Shown: positions 38,759 to 51,238 of the stretch, piece after piece
How the letters are laid out: the number at the start of each line of letters is the position of its first letter
How positions within the stretch are numbered: position 1 is the stretch's first letter
Origin: Allosaccharopolyspora coralli
Lineage (GTDB): Bacteria; Actinomycetota; Actinomycetes; Mycobacteriales; Pseudonocardiaceae
Assembly (NCBI RefSeq): GCF_009664835.1
Contig: NZ_CP045929.1
Location: 2,170,001-2,234,000, forward strand
Length of the DNA stretch: 64,000 nt
Reading direction: 5' to 3'
Made by a program: the position numbers and the translations under genes
Notes under the pieces: model-generated
Databases searched by the model: none
What the model was told of the DNA's origin: nothing
The model's input: the letters and a program-made list of their open reading frames with translations, nothing else

Positions 38759-39328
38759 GTGGCATGGAACGGCGACCTGGCGGCGGTGGTGCTCGCAGGA
38801 GGCGCGGCGACTCGGCTCGGCGGCGTCGACAAGGCACGTGTGGAGGTGCACGGCCGGACGCTGTTGCAGCACACGCTCGCGGCCGTCGGTGAGGCGTCTC
38901 CGCTCGTCGTCGTGGGCCCGCCGCGCGAGACCGACCGCCCGGTGCGGTGGACACTCGAGAGCCCGGCGGGCGGGGGGCCGCTGGCCGCGATCGACGCGGG
39001 CCTGCGCGCCATGCCGGAGTGTCGCGGGCCGGTGGCTGTGGTCGCCGTCGACCATCCGTGCGTGACGGACGAGACGGTGTGCCGGTTGCTGACGGCGCTG
39101 CGTGCCGAGCCGGGCGCGACCGGCGCCGTGCTCGACGACGGCCGAATGCAGTGGTTGCTCGGCGTGTGGCAAAGCGAAACCTTGCGCGCCGTGATGCCGG
39201 AGCAGGTCAGTGGGCGATCGGTGCGCGCGGTGCTGTCGGAGCTGAGGCCGACGCGGGTTCCCGCGAAGGGCGCTGAAGCATCCGATGTGGACACACCCGG
39301 CGACGCACGGAGCTTCGACGCACGCTGA
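38759..39328 (+). CDS. mobA: MobA-like molybdenum cofactor guanylyltransferase
   Basis: The 189-residue protein has the nucleotidyltransferase signature LAGGAATRLGGVDKA (about residues 12-26), SPAGGGPLAAIDAGLRAM near 68, and VAVDHPCVT, which carries the metal-binding aspartate. MobA attaches GMP to molybdopterin to make MGD, needed by the nitrate reductase found 15 kb away. The GTG at 38759 follows GAGG. The protein is at the short end for MobA, and a different NTP-transferase role is possible. Confidence 0.8.
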   Translation: MAWNGDLAAVVLAGGAATRLGGVDKARVEVHGRTLLQHTLAAVGEASPLVVVGPPRETDRPVRWTLESPAGGGPLAAIDAGLRAMPECRGPVAVVAVDHPCVTDETVCRLLTALRAEPGATGAVLDDGRMQWLLGVWQSETLRAVMPEQVSGRSVRAVLSELRPTRVPAKGAEASDVDTPGDARSFDAR

Positions 39329-39341
39329 CTGCGATTCGATC

Positions 39342-39793
39342 ATGACTGCCGACAACAAGGCTTCCGGGCATGGCTGGTGGGAGACCGGTGACCCGGTTCT
39401 TCTCGGCAAGATGGCCACGGTGGTGGTGGAGCTGCAGTACCGGACACCGCAGGGGTGGAAGACCGTCGCGGTCGGGCCGTCGCGCAGCGGTGTCCGGTCG
39501 AATCAGACCGAGAAGCGCGCCAATGCCCGCCATGGGTGCTCGGCGGTCGCGCCCTTGGGAACTGGCGCAACGTTGTCGACGTCGACATCGAAGGTGAGAT
39601 CGACTCACCAAACAAGGCTGTAAAGGAACAACTCGATCTCATGCCACCCCTCACTGGTCTGGCTGCCAACCCCGCGTTCATCGCCGGGGTTGGCGGCCGT
39701 CTGTCGATGCATCCCTCCATCGCGGCTCTGTGGGGGCGCGGCGAGTTCGAAATGGACATGTACTCGCTGTTGTTCCAGCGGGTGTCGCGCTGA
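39342..39793 (+). pseudogene. Unknown conserved-looking gene with a frameshift
   Basis: Two frames together read as one protein. The first (from ATG 39342) gives MTADNKASGHGWWETGDPVL and continues VVVELQYRTPQGWKTVAVG up to KRANARH. The second, in the -1 frame, continues WVLGGRALGNWRNVVDVDIE and then SPNKAVKEQLDLMPPL to the stop at 39793. The crossover lies near 39520-39550. No slippery heptamer is visible there, so a real indel is more likely than programmed shifting. I do not recognise the family. The joined product would be about 150 residues, soluble, and coupled to the next gene. Confidence 0.6.
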
Positions 39794-40440
39794 GCTTCAC
39801 CGACTTCTCCGTTCCCAGCCTCCCCGAGCTGCCCGTCCATTGGGACCAGCACGAAGCGCGCGGTGATTGGGAACAGGATGGCGCGGTGCGGGAGTTGGCC
39901 TGGCTGCTGGCCGGGCTGCCGCGGCCGGGTTCGCGGATTCCCGTCTGGCAGGCGATGACGTGCCTGAACGACGCGCTGCACCGGCTCGGTCACCTCGACG
40001 TGACCTACACGCAGGCGCTGCTTCCGCTGGGCGTCGACGTCGCGGCGAACAACCACTTCACGGCCACGCACCAGTGGTTCAAACTCACCCAACACGACGC
40101 GCCGCAGGAGATCAGCGTCTCGGCGCACTTCTCCGCCAGTGCTGTACGACCCGATCCCACCGCGTTCGCCGAGATCCTGGCGCAGAAGTCCCTGGGTGTG
40201 ATCGAGGCCGCTGGTGCCGACGAGGCTCCTGCCGAAGCACCCGATCCCGGAGCGTTCGCCGGGGTCCTGCTCGCCGACGACGAGCTCGGCGCCCTGCACC
40301 TGCGCTGCACGGCGCCGGAGTGGTCGCTGGATCTTGCCGCCTACACGACCGACCTTGTCGCGGACGCCGCGCTGGCCTTCGCCCTTCGCGTCCCGGTGTC
40401 GGTCTCCGTCCTACACGCCGGAACCATCACTGGACACTGA
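39790..40440 (+). CDS. Unknown protein coupled to the frameshifted gene
   Basis: The 216-residue soluble protein is not recognised. It reads SFTDFSVPSLPELPVHWDQH near the start, then LAWLLAGLPRPGSRIPVWQA, and ends in alternating helices and strands (VPVSVSVLHAGTITGH). No ATG or well-placed GTG is available: the frame is open back to a GTG at 39730, but the residues there look out of frame. The most natural start is a CTG at 39790 that overlaps the previous stop (CTGA), possibly a mutated ATGA. This suggests that both genes of the pair are decaying or use a rare start. A hairpin follows directly. Confidence 0.6.
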   Translation: MSFTDFSVPSLPELPVHWDQHEARGDWEQDGAVRELAWLLAGLPRPGSRIPVWQAMTCLNDALHRLGHLDVTYTQALLPLGVDVAANNHFTATHQWFKLTQHDAPQEISVSAHFSASAVRPDPTAFAEILAQKSLGVIEAAGADEAPAEAPDPGAFAGVLLADDELGALHLRCTAPEWSLDLAAYTTDLVADAALAFALRVPVSVSVLHAGTITGH

Positions 40441-40471
40441 CGGACAGGAGCACTGGTCGCTCGCCCGTCAG
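40437..40471 (+). terminator. Hairpin at the end of the unknown gene pair
   Basis: CTGACGG, which includes the stop codon, pairs perfectly with CCGTCAG 21 bases later. The rest of the gap to the moxR start (to 40749) holds no gene; it contains the segment 40502-40530, similar to one at 58080-58108, and presumably the moxR promoter. Confidence 0.5.
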
Positions 40472-40749
40472 GTTCGACTGTTCAACCATGTTCATCTATA
40501 ACCATCGCTTCAGTGAAGGGTGAAATTAGCTCACCGTGTCGCCCTCCTGCATGCCGTCAGCACTCCCGAGAACCGCAATCAAGGACCAGTCGCTTCACAG
40601 CGCTCATACCGGGGATGGGTTTAGCTCGGCGTGGTCCGGTGCCCCCGGAGTGGGCGAACGCGATCACGTGTCAGGATCAGGGTGATCCGCAGCGCTCGCC
40701 GCCCCGGCCGCGACCGGACCGTGCGAGCCGGTTCGACAGGAGGATGCAC

Positions 40750-41880
40750 GTGACCGAACCCGGGCAGGGCGAGAGCGGGAACGGCAGCGCGACCGGCGCT
40801 GAGCAACCGATCGCGCCCGCGCGCGACGCTCAGCTGCTGGAACGCACCGTCTTCGAGGTCAAGCGGGTGATCGTCGGCCAGGACAGGCTGGTCGAACGGA
40901 TGTTGACGGGTCTGCTGGCCAAGGGCCACATCCTGCTCGAAGGCGTCCCCGGCGTGGCGAAGACGCTGGCCGTGGAGACCTTCTCCACGGTGGTCGGCGG
41001 CTCGTTCTCCCGTCTGCAGTTCACCCCCGACCTGGTTCCGGCCGACCTGCTCGGCACCCGGATCTACCGCCAGGGCACGGAGACCTTCGACGTCGAACTC
41101 GGCCCGGTGCTGGCGAACTTCGTGCTCGCCGACGAGATCAACCGTGCCCCGGCGAAGGTGCAGTCCGCGCTGCTGGAGGTCATGGCCGAACGGCACGTCT
41201 CCATCGGCGGCGAGAGCTTTCCGATGCCGGACCCGTTCCTGGTGCTCGCCACGCAGAACCCGATCGAGAACGAGGGCGTGTACCCGCTGCCCGAGGCGCA
41301 ACGCGACCGGTTCCTGTTCAAGCTGCAGGTCGACTACCCGACGGCGGAGGAAGAGCGCGAGATCGTCTACCGGATGGGGGTGGACGCGCCGGAACCGCAG
41401 GCGGTACTCACGCCGGGGGATCTGACGCGTCTGCAGGGCGTGGCGTCGAACATCTTCGTCCATCACGCACTGGTCGACTACGTGGTGCGCCTGGTGCTGG
41501 CCACTCGGTCCCCGAACGAACACGGTCTCTCCGACGTGGCCGGCTGGGTCTCCTACGGGGCTTCGCCGCGTGCGTCGCTGGGCGTCGTCGCGGCCGCGCG
41601 GGCGTTGGCGCTCGTGCGCGGGCGGGACTACGTGCTGCCTCAGGACGTGGTGGACGTGGTGCCGGACGTGCTGCGGCATCGGCTGGTGCTGTCCTACGAC
41701 GCGTTGGCCGACGGCGTACCTGTGGATCACATCGTGAACCGGGTACTGCAGACGGTGCCGCTGCCGCAGGTGTCCGCCCGGCCGCAGGGCGGCGCGCAGC
41801 AGCCTCCGCAGGGCCCGCCGCCTCCGCAGGGGCCGCCGGTCCAGTACGGTCAGGCGCCGCTCGGTAACCCGCAGCAGTGA
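40750..41880 (+). CDS. moxR: MoxR-family AAA+ ATPase
   Basis: The 376-residue ATPase has Walker A GVPGVAKT near residue 60, Walker B with LADEINRAP near 130, ATQNPIENEGVYPLPEAQRDR (sensor and MoxR signature) near 165, and a Pro/Gln-rich tail. MoxR proteins act as chaperones that, with DUF58 and von Willebrand factor proteins, help mature other complexes at the membrane. ACAGGAGG ends 6 bases before the GTG at 40750; an ATG at 40744 is too close to it. The downstream DUF58 frame overlaps the stop codon. Same order as moxR1-Rv1480-Rv1481 in M. tuberculosis. Confidence 0.93.
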   Translation: MTEPGQGESGNGSATGAEQPIAPARDAQLLERTVFEVKRVIVGQDRLVERMLTGLLAKGHILLEGVPGVAKTLAVETFSTVVGGSFSRLQFTPDLVPADLLGTRIYRQGTETFDVELGPVLANFVLADEINRAPAKVQSALLEVMAERHVSIGGESFPMPDPFLVLATQNPIENEGVYPLPEAQRDRFLFKLQVDYPTAEEEREIVYRMGVDAPEPQAVLTPGDLTRLQGVASNIFVHHALVDYVVRLVLATRSPNEHGLSDVAGWVSYGASPRASLGVVAAARALALVRGRDYVLPQDVVDVVPDVLRHRLVLSYDALADGVPVDHIVNRVLQTVPLPQVSARPQGGAQQPPQGPPPPQGPPVQYGQAPLGNPQQ

Positions 41881-41894
41881 CGGCGGGAGCTGCA

Positions 41895-42848
41895 GTGTCG
41901 ACCGCGTCCGAGCACTACGGGGACCGACGGCCGTCGTGGGCGCCGCCCGCGTTGGACGAGGGCCGTCTGAGCGTCGCGCTGCGCACGCTGGAGTTGTCGG
42001 TGCGGGGACGCCTCGACGGGTTGTTGCAGGGTAACCATCTCGGCCTGGTTCCGGGACCCGGCTCGGAGCCCGGTGAGGCGCGGATCTACCAGCCCGGCGA
42101 CGACGTGCGGCGCATGGACTGGGCGGTGACCGCGCGGACGACGGAGCCGCACATCCGGCAGACGATCGCCGATCGCGAGCTGGAGACGTGGGTGGCGATG
42201 GATCTCTCGCCCAGCCTCGACTTCGGTAGCGGTGCGTGCGACAAGCGTGAACTGGCGGTCGCGGCTCTCGCCGCCGTCACGCACTTGACCAGTGGCGGTG
42301 GCAACCGCATCGGAGCGGTGGTGAGCACCGGCGAAGGGCTGCGTCGCTTGCCCGCACGCGGTGGTTTGGCGCATTCGCGAGCGCTGCTGCGGCAGGTTGC
42401 GCAGATACCTCGTGCCCCGGAGGGAACCCGGGGCGATCTCGCGGAACTTCTCGAGTCGCTGCGACGTCCACCGCGAAGGCGTGGGCTCGCGGTCGTGATC
42501 TCCGACTTCCTCGGGGACATCGACTGGCAACGGGTCCTGCGCGGACTCGGGGCGCGCCATTCACTACTGGCGATCGAACTGGTCGACCCGCGCGACGTGG
42601 AGTTGCCTGCGGTCGGCACGGTGTTGTTGTCCGACCCGGAGACAGGTAAGCAGCGCGAGGTGCAGACGACTCCGGTGCTGCGTAAGGAGTTCGCGGCCGC
42701 TGCTGCCGCGCACCGTGACGACGTGGCCGCGACGTTGCGGCGGGCGGGATGCGCGCAGCTGACGTTGCGGACGGATTCGGACTGGATCGCCGACGTGGTG
42801 CGCTTCGTGGTGGCGCGCAAACGCGGTTGGTCCGGGGGAACGGCGTGA
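41895..42848 (+). CDS. DUF58 domain protein of the MoxR operon
   Basis: The protein (317 residues from the GTG at 41895) carries the DUF58 core: GLVPGPGSEPGEARIYQPGD near residue 55, DVRRMDWAVTARTTEPHIRQ, and a von Willebrand-like part with VAMDLSPSLDFGS and VISDFLGD. A GTG at 41877 overlaps the moxR stop and is a possible coupled start; the one at 41895 has GGGAG at good spacing. It should work with MoxR and the following VWA protein, as in the Rv1479-Rv1481 set. Confidence 0.9.
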   Translation: MSTASEHYGDRRPSWAPPALDEGRLSVALRTLELSVRGRLDGLLQGNHLGLVPGPGSEPGEARIYQPGDDVRRMDWAVTARTTEPHIRQTIADRELETWVAMDLSPSLDFGSGACDKRELAVAALAAVTHLTSGGGNRIGAVVSTGEGLRRLPARGGLAHSRALLRQVAQIPRAPEGTRGDLAELLESLRRPPRRRGLAVVISDFLGDIDWQRVLRGLGARHSLLAIELVDPRDVELPAVGTVLLSDPETGKQREVQTTPVLRKEFAAAAAAHRDDVAATLRRAGCAQLTLRTDSDWIADVVRFVVARKRGWSGGTA

Positions 42849-42852
42849 TGCG

Positions 42853-43833
42853 ATGAGTCTGGGCGGGTTCACCTCACCGTGGTGGTTCCTGTTGCTGCTG
42901 GTGCTGGCTGCACTGGTGGTGGGGTATCTGTGGGCGCAGCGGGTGCGTCGCCGGGACACGCTGCGGTTCAGCAACCTGCAGGTGCTGGAGCGCGTCACGC
43001 CGAAACGACAGGGTTGGATGCGGCACGGGCCGATCGCACTGCTCGGTGTCGCGTTGGTGCTGCTGACGGTCGGCCTCGCAGGACCGACCTCGGAGCAGAA
43101 GATCCCACGCAACCGGGCGACGGTGATGCTGACGATCGACGTGTCGTTGTCGATGATGGCCAAGGACGTGGACCCGAACCGGTTGGACGCTGCGAAGCTG
43201 GCGGCGAAGGAGTTCGCCGACAAGTTGACACCCGGGATCAACCTGGGGCTGGTGTCGTTCGCCGGTACGGCGACGGTGATGGTGATGCCGACGACGGATC
43301 GCGGCGCGGTCAAGCAAGCGATCAACGGGCTGACACTGTCGGAGGCGACGGCGACCGGGGACGGCATCAACGCGTCGATGCAGGCGATCGACTCGTTCGG
43401 GAAGATGATCGGTGGTGCGGAGGGCCCGCCGCCGTCGCGCATCGTGCTCATGGCCGACGGCGGTCAGACGATCCCACGCGAGCCGGACGCGCCGCGGGGC
43501 GCGTTCACCAAGGCCAAGGAAGCCAAGAACGCGAACGTGCCGATCTCGACGATTTCGTTCGGCACCGAGCACGGCACCATCGACATCGAGGGCGAGCCGC
43601 AGGAGGTCGAGGTCGACGACGCGGCGATGGAGGAGATCGCGCAACTCTCCGGCGGCGAGTTCCACAAGGCGGCCAGCACCGAGCAGCTGCGCTCGGTCTA
43701 CAACACGTTGGGCGAACAGATCGGGTACGAGATCAAGCGCACGGATGCGAGCAAACCGTGGCTGGCGCTCGGTACGCTCGCCGTGATCGTCGCGGTCGGC
43801 GCGGCGCTCGTCGTGGGGCAGCGTCTGCCGTAG
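42853..43833 (+). CDS. Membrane-anchored von Willebrand factor A protein (BatA-like)
   Basis: The 326-residue protein has two N-terminal membrane helices (about residues 7-28 and 57-75), a VWA domain with the metal-binding MIDAS motif in MLTIDVSLSMMAKDVDPNRL (DxSxS) near 93, and a C-terminal membrane helix (LALGTLAVIVAVGAALVVG). MIDAS-containing BatA-like proteins pair with MoxR ATPases. It lies 4 bases after the DUF58 stop and is the third gene of the operon. Confidence 0.92.
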   Translation: MSLGGFTSPWWFLLLLVLAALVVGYLWAQRVRRRDTLRFSNLQVLERVTPKRQGWMRHGPIALLGVALVLLTVGLAGPTSEQKIPRNRATVMLTIDVSLSMMAKDVDPNRLDAAKLAAKEFADKLTPGINLGLVSFAGTATVMVMPTTDRGAVKQAINGLTLSEATATGDGINASMQAIDSFGKMIGGAEGPPPSRIVLMADGGQTIPREPDAPRGAFTKAKEAKNANVPISTISFGTEHGTIDIEGEPQEVEVDDAAMEEIAQLSGGEFHKAASTEQLRSVYNTLGEQIGYEIKRTDASKPWLALGTLAVIVAVGAALVVGQRLP

Positions 43834-43923
43834 TGCGGGCTGTGACCCCGGTCGGCGTGCGGATCTGCCGTGCTGGACGAATTCGAGCGGCCGGATGACG
43901 GTCGGCGCGTGCGAGGGGAGTCG

Positions 43924-44505
43924 ATGGGCACGGTGACGGGCTTCGTTCGTGAGTTCGTGAAGTCGCCGACGACGACGGCGGCGGTGGGGCCGAGTTCGCG
44001 TCAACTGGCGCGCCGCATGGTCGAACCGGTTCCGATCGCCGGTGATCCCGTGATCGTGGAGCTGGGCCCGGGGACAGGTGCGTTCACCCGGGAGATTCAG
44101 CGGCGCCTGCACGGTCGGGGGCGACATCTGGCGGTGGAACTCAACGAGCGGTGGGCGCGCGAGCTGGGGGAGCGGTTCCCGGCGGTGGAATCGGTGTGCG
44201 CGGACGCGCATGTGCTGCCCGGCCTGCTCGCCGATCGTGACGTGCGGGCGGACGTGGTGGTGAGCGGGCTCCCGTGGGCCGCGCACGTGGAGCGGGACGG
44301 CCGCTCGCTGGTCGAGGTGATCGCCGAGTCGATGGCGCCGGACGGTGCTTTCACCCAGTTCGCCTACACGTGGACGCGGTGGGCGGCGCCGGCCCGCAGG
44401 CTACGGACTCAGGTGGACGAAGCGTTCGCAGAGGTCGAGGTGAGTCCGACCGTGTGGCGAAACGTGCCTCCCGCAGTCGCGTACGTAGCGCGCCGGCCGC
44501 GATGA
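43924..44505 (+). CDS. Class I SAM-dependent methyltransferase (PmtA/KsgA-like)
   Basis: The 193-residue protein has the SAM loop VIVELGPGTGAFTREIQRRL near residue 42, and VVVSGLPWAAH near 113 in the place of the NPPF/SGLP motif seen in phospholipid N-methyltransferases and RsmA-like enzymes. The substrate is therefore lipid or RNA, undecided. GAGGGGAG before the ATG at 43924 sets the start; an 18-residue longer frame has no ribosome site. It follows the MoxR operon by 90 bases and ends just before repeat B2. Confidence 0.83.
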   Translation: MGTVTGFVREFVKSPTTTAAVGPSSRQLARRMVEPVPIAGDPVIVELGPGTGAFTREIQRRLHGRGRHLAVELNERWARELGERFPAVESVCADAHVLPGLLADRDVRADVVVSGLPWAAHVERDGRSLVEVIAESMAPDGAFTQFAYTWTRWAAPARRLRTQVDEAFAEVEVSPTVWRNVPPAVAYVARRPR

Positions 44506-44523
44506 TCGCGGCACATGGATGAG

Positions 44524-44570
44524 GCGAACGGCACTTTCGCCTCGTGTGACGGGGCGAAAGTGCCGTTCGC
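44524..44570. repeat. Palindromic repeat family B, copy 2
   Basis: GCGAACGGCACTTTCGCC and its exact complement (44553-44570) form an 18-bp perfect stem around an 11-base loop starting TCGT. The arms are identical to those at 29633. Here it lies between convergent genes, so a bidirectional terminator role fits. Confidence 0.92.
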
Positions 44571-44590
44571 TCGGTAATCGACGGGCTCGC

Positions 44591-48403
<3,813 letters not shown>

Positions 48404-48447
48404 GCCCCATCATCAATCCCGACACTCGACCACCGCGGAGGAAGCAC

Positions 48448-49215
48448 GTGACCGGCCTGCTCGACGGAAAGAAGATCCTGATCACCGGCGTCATCACCGA
48501 CGCCTCCATCGCGTTCCACGCGGCCCGCGCCGCCCAGGAACAGGGCGCCGAGGTCGTGCTCACCGGCTACGGACGGATGCGCCTGGTGGAGCGCATCGCA
48601 GGACGGCTGCCCAAGCCCGCGCCGGTCATCGAACTCGACGTCACCAACGACGAGCACCTCGACGGGCTCGCCGAGAAGGTGCGCGAGCACGTCGACGGTC
48701 TCGACGGGGTGCTGCACTCCATCGGTTTCGCCCCGGCCTCGTGTCTCGGCGGTGACTTCCTGGAAGCGCCGTGGGAGGACGTCTCCAGTGCGATGCAGAT
48801 CTCGGCGTACTCGTTGAAGTCGCTGAGCACGGCCTGCCTGCCGCTGATGGGCCCGGGCGGTTCGATCGTCGGGATGGACTTCGACGCGCGCGTCGCATGG
48901 CCCGCCTACGACTGGATGGGCGTCGCGAAGGCGGCGCTGGAATCCACGTCCCGCTACCTCGCGCGCGAACTCGGGCCGAAGGGCATTCGGGTGAACCTCG
49001 TCTCCGCCGGGCCCGTCCGCACCATGGCCGCGAAGTCGATTCCCGGCTTCCAGGGCCTGGAGGACACCTGGAGCGAGCGGGCCCCGCTGGGGTGGGACGT
49101 CGAGGACCCGGAGCCGGTCGCGCAGTCGATCTGCGGGATGCTCTCCGACTGGTTCCCGAAGACCACAGGATCGATGATCATGGTCGACGGCGGGTTCCAC
49201 GCACTCGGAGCCTGA
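48448..49215 (+). CDS. inhA: Enoyl-ACP reductase InhA/FabI
   Basis: The 255-residue NADH-dependent enoyl-ACP reductase starts [14 protein letters not shown] and matches InhA throughout. Ser91 in LHSIGF corresponds to InhA Ser94, and the catalytic pair is Tyr154 and Lys161 ([13 protein letters not shown]). GGMDFD-type segment [12 protein letters not shown] is kept. The substrate-binding-loop region near 190-215 ([15 protein letters not shown]) is shorter than in M. tuberculosis InhA, which suggests shorter acyl chains and an ordinary fatty-acid role. GTG start with GGAGGA upstream, 44 bases after fabG. Confidence 0.95.
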   Translation: MTGLLDGKKILITGVITDASIAFHAARAAQEQGAEVVLTGYGRMRLVERIAGRLPKPAPVIELDVTNDEHLDGLAEKVREHVDGLDGVLHSIGFAPASCLGGDFLEAPWEDVSSAMQISAYSLKSLSTACLPLMGPGGSIVGMDFDARVAWPAYDWMGVAKAALESTSRYLARELGPKGIRVNLVSAGPVRTMAAKSIPGFQGLEDTWSERAPLGWDVEDPEPVAQSICGMLSDWFPKTTGSMIMVDGGFHALGA

Positions 49216-49273
49216 GCGTGGGGGTGGCCGCGGTCGACCCCCGCTCACGCGGCCACCCGCTCGCACGGCGAGA

Positions 49274-50302
49274 ATGGCCCGCGTGAGCGAGTCCGAGTTC
49301 GACGCGGTGCTGTTGTTGTCTTTCGGCGGGCCGGAGGGCCACGACGACGTCCGGCCGTTCCTTGAGAACGTCACCCGAGGCAGGGGAGTGCCGCCGGAAC
49401 GGCTCGACGAGGTCGCCGAGCACTACCACCACTTCGGTGGTGTCTCGCCGATCAACCGGCTCAACCGGGACCTCATCGCCGCGCTGGAGGCCGAACTCGC
49501 CGAGCAGAGCCGTGACCTTCCCGTGTACTTCGGCAACCGCAACTGGCACCCGCTGCTCGAGGACACCGTCGCGCGGATGGCCGACGAGGGGGTGCGGCGG
49601 GCGCTGGTGTTCCCGACGTCGGCGTGGGGCGGCTACTCCGGCTGTCGCCAGTACCACGAGGACATCGCCCGCGCTCGCGAGGCGGTCGGCGACCGCGCAC
49701 CGGAACTGATCAAGCTCCGGCAGTTCTTCGACCACCCCCTGTTCGTCGACGCCAACGCCGACGCCGTGTGCCGCGCCCGGGACGAGCTCGACGGCGACGC
49801 CCGAGTCGTGTTCACCGCGCACTCGATCCCGATGCGTGCCGACGAACGTCCCGGCCCGGACGGCGACCCGCACTGGTACTCGCGCCAGGTTCACGAGGCC
49901 GCACGGCTGGTCGCCGAGGCCGCCGGTGTTCGCGACTACGACGTGACGTGGCAGTCCCGATCCGGGCCGCCGCACGTGCCGTGGCTCGAACCGGACGTCT
50001 GTGATCACCTCGAGGCGCTGCACGCCGACGGCGTGAACGCGGTGATCGTCAGCCCGCTCGGATTCGTCTCCGACCACTTGGAGGTCGTCTGGGACCTCGA
50101 CAACGAAGCCGCGGACAAGGCCACCGAACTCGGCATGAGCCTCGCCCGCGCGGCGACCGCGGGCACTGACCCCCGGTTCGTCACGATGATCATCGAGCTG
50201 GTCTCCGAACACCTCGACGGGTGGCAACGTCGCAAGGAGTCGCCGCTGGTCGCCGCGGGCTGCACGGTGAACGGTCGGCTCTGCGCCGTGCCGTGCTGCT
50301 GA
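49274..50302 (+). CDS. hemH: Ferrochelatase / coproporphyrin ferrochelatase
   Basis: The 342-residue enzyme inserts Fe2+ into coproporphyrin III in the actinobacterial haem pathway. It has [10 protein letters not shown] near residue 14, the conserved metal-site histidine in [17 protein letters not shown] near 185, [17 protein letters not shown] near 218 and [20 protein letters not shown] near 255. Cysteines at YSGCRQY and in the C-terminal [14 protein letters not shown] fit the [2Fe-2S] cluster of actinobacterial ferrochelatases. The ATG at 49274 (or GTG at 49283) is 58 bases after inhA; co-transcription is likely. Confidence 0.95.
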   Translation: MARVSESEFDAVLLLSFGGPEGHDDVRPFLENVTRGRGVPPERLDEVAEHYHHFGGVSPINRLNRDLIAALEAELAEQSRDLPVYFGNRNWHPLLEDTVARMADEGVRRALVFPTSAWGGYSGCRQYHEDIARAREAVGDRAPELIKLRQFFDHPLFVDANADAVCRARDELDGDARVVFTAHSIPMRADERPGPDGDPHWYSRQVHEAARLVAEAAGVRDYDVTWQSRSGPPHVPWLEPDVCDHLEALHADGVNAVIVSPLGFVSDHLEVVWDLDNEAADKATELGMSLARAATAGTDPRFVTMIIELVSEHLDGWQRRKESPLVAAGCTVNGRLCAVPCC

Positions 50303-50324
50303 CCACGAGGCCGGGGACCGACGG

Positions 50325-51104
50325 TCAGGACTGCTGAGCCTGGTCCGCCAGGATCCGCACCATCTCGGCGACCGCCGAGCGGCGCGCGAGCCGCACCGAG
50401 TCGAACAGCGGTTTGAGCGCGTCCACGCGGGCGCGGGTCGCGGAGGCGGACAGGGCGCCGCCGGGTGCGTCGTCGGTGGCGACCCACAAGATCGCCTCCA
50501 CCTCCGAAGCCCGTTGGAGCACGCGCAACGACCGCTGCGGCACCGTCTCCGGCCACGACGAGGCGGGTCGGTTGGAGACCGTCTCGGCGATTTCGGCCCG
50601 TACCCCGGGCCGGTGCTTGGCGATGTCGAGGTCGATCAGCGTACTCGCGGCCTCCCGCATCGCCGAGGACATGCCGTGCTCGGCCTCACCGATCGGCAGG
50701 TGCTCGGCAGGCGGCATCTCGCCGAGCTCGAAGACCGTCCACCGCACCACTCCGTCGGCGACGGTGTGCGGGACGAGTCCGAGCCCGGCGCTGCGCAGGA
50801 CGACCGCCTCGCCGTGGCGCAGGGCGGCCCGTCCGAAGTCGCCCGCGCCGCCGGTCCCGCGCACGTCACCGGCGACGGGCAGGATCAGCTCGCCGTCCCA
50901 GACACCTGCCTTGCGCAGCGCGGGAAGCAGTAGCGCGAGGCCGACCGGGGTGTCCTGCGGGCCCGGCCCGGGCAGGTCGAGGCGAGCGGCCAGGTCGTCG
51001 TCGGCGGCGCGCACGTCGTGGGCCTCGGCCCACGCGCCGAGCGCGTCGAGGAAATCGTCGGAGGCCGCAGCTCCGTTGAGCCACGCAGCGGCCCACACGA
51101 CCAT
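50325..51104 (-). CDS. Conserved actinobacterial protein of unknown function
   Basis: The 259-residue protein is soluble, acidic in its N-terminal half and helical in its C-terminal half. Segments LALLLPALRKAGVWDGELIL, PVAGDVRGTGGAGDFGRAAL and LRSAGLGLVPH look like a well-kept globular fold, and I recall homologues in this position in related genomes without a named function. The ATG at 51104 has no ribosome site; a GTG at 51125 adds seven residues and is equally possible. It ends convergently with hemH (22 bases) and is divergent from the DUF3097 gene. Confidence 0.7.
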   Translation of the reverse strand: MVVWAAAWLNGAAASDDFLDALGAWAEAHDVRAADDDLAARLDLPGPGPQDTPVGLALLLPALRKAGVWDGELILPVAGDVRGTGGAGDFGRAALRHGEAVVLRSAGLGLVPHTVADGVVRWTVFELGEMPPAEHLPIGEAEHGMSSAMREAASTLIDLDIAKHRPGVRAEIAETVSNRPASSWPETVPQRSLRVLQRASEVEAILWVATDDAPGGALSASATRARVDALKPLFDSVRLARRSAVAEMVRILADQAQQS

Positions 51105-51238
51105 CGTTGCACTGGGGCATGGCACGGTTCCCGAGGTTACGTGCCCGCGTCCGACCAGTGCGGTCCGGGTCGCACGCGGGCGGCGTGGCGACCGCGTGCG
51201 ACACGATCGGACGACTACCGTGCCGTCTCGTGCGTTCA

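Noticed and set aside
39520-39550. Programmed ribosomal frameshift in the unknown gene
   Set aside because: No slippery heptamer or downstream stimulatory hairpin is evident, so an indel is the simpler explanation.
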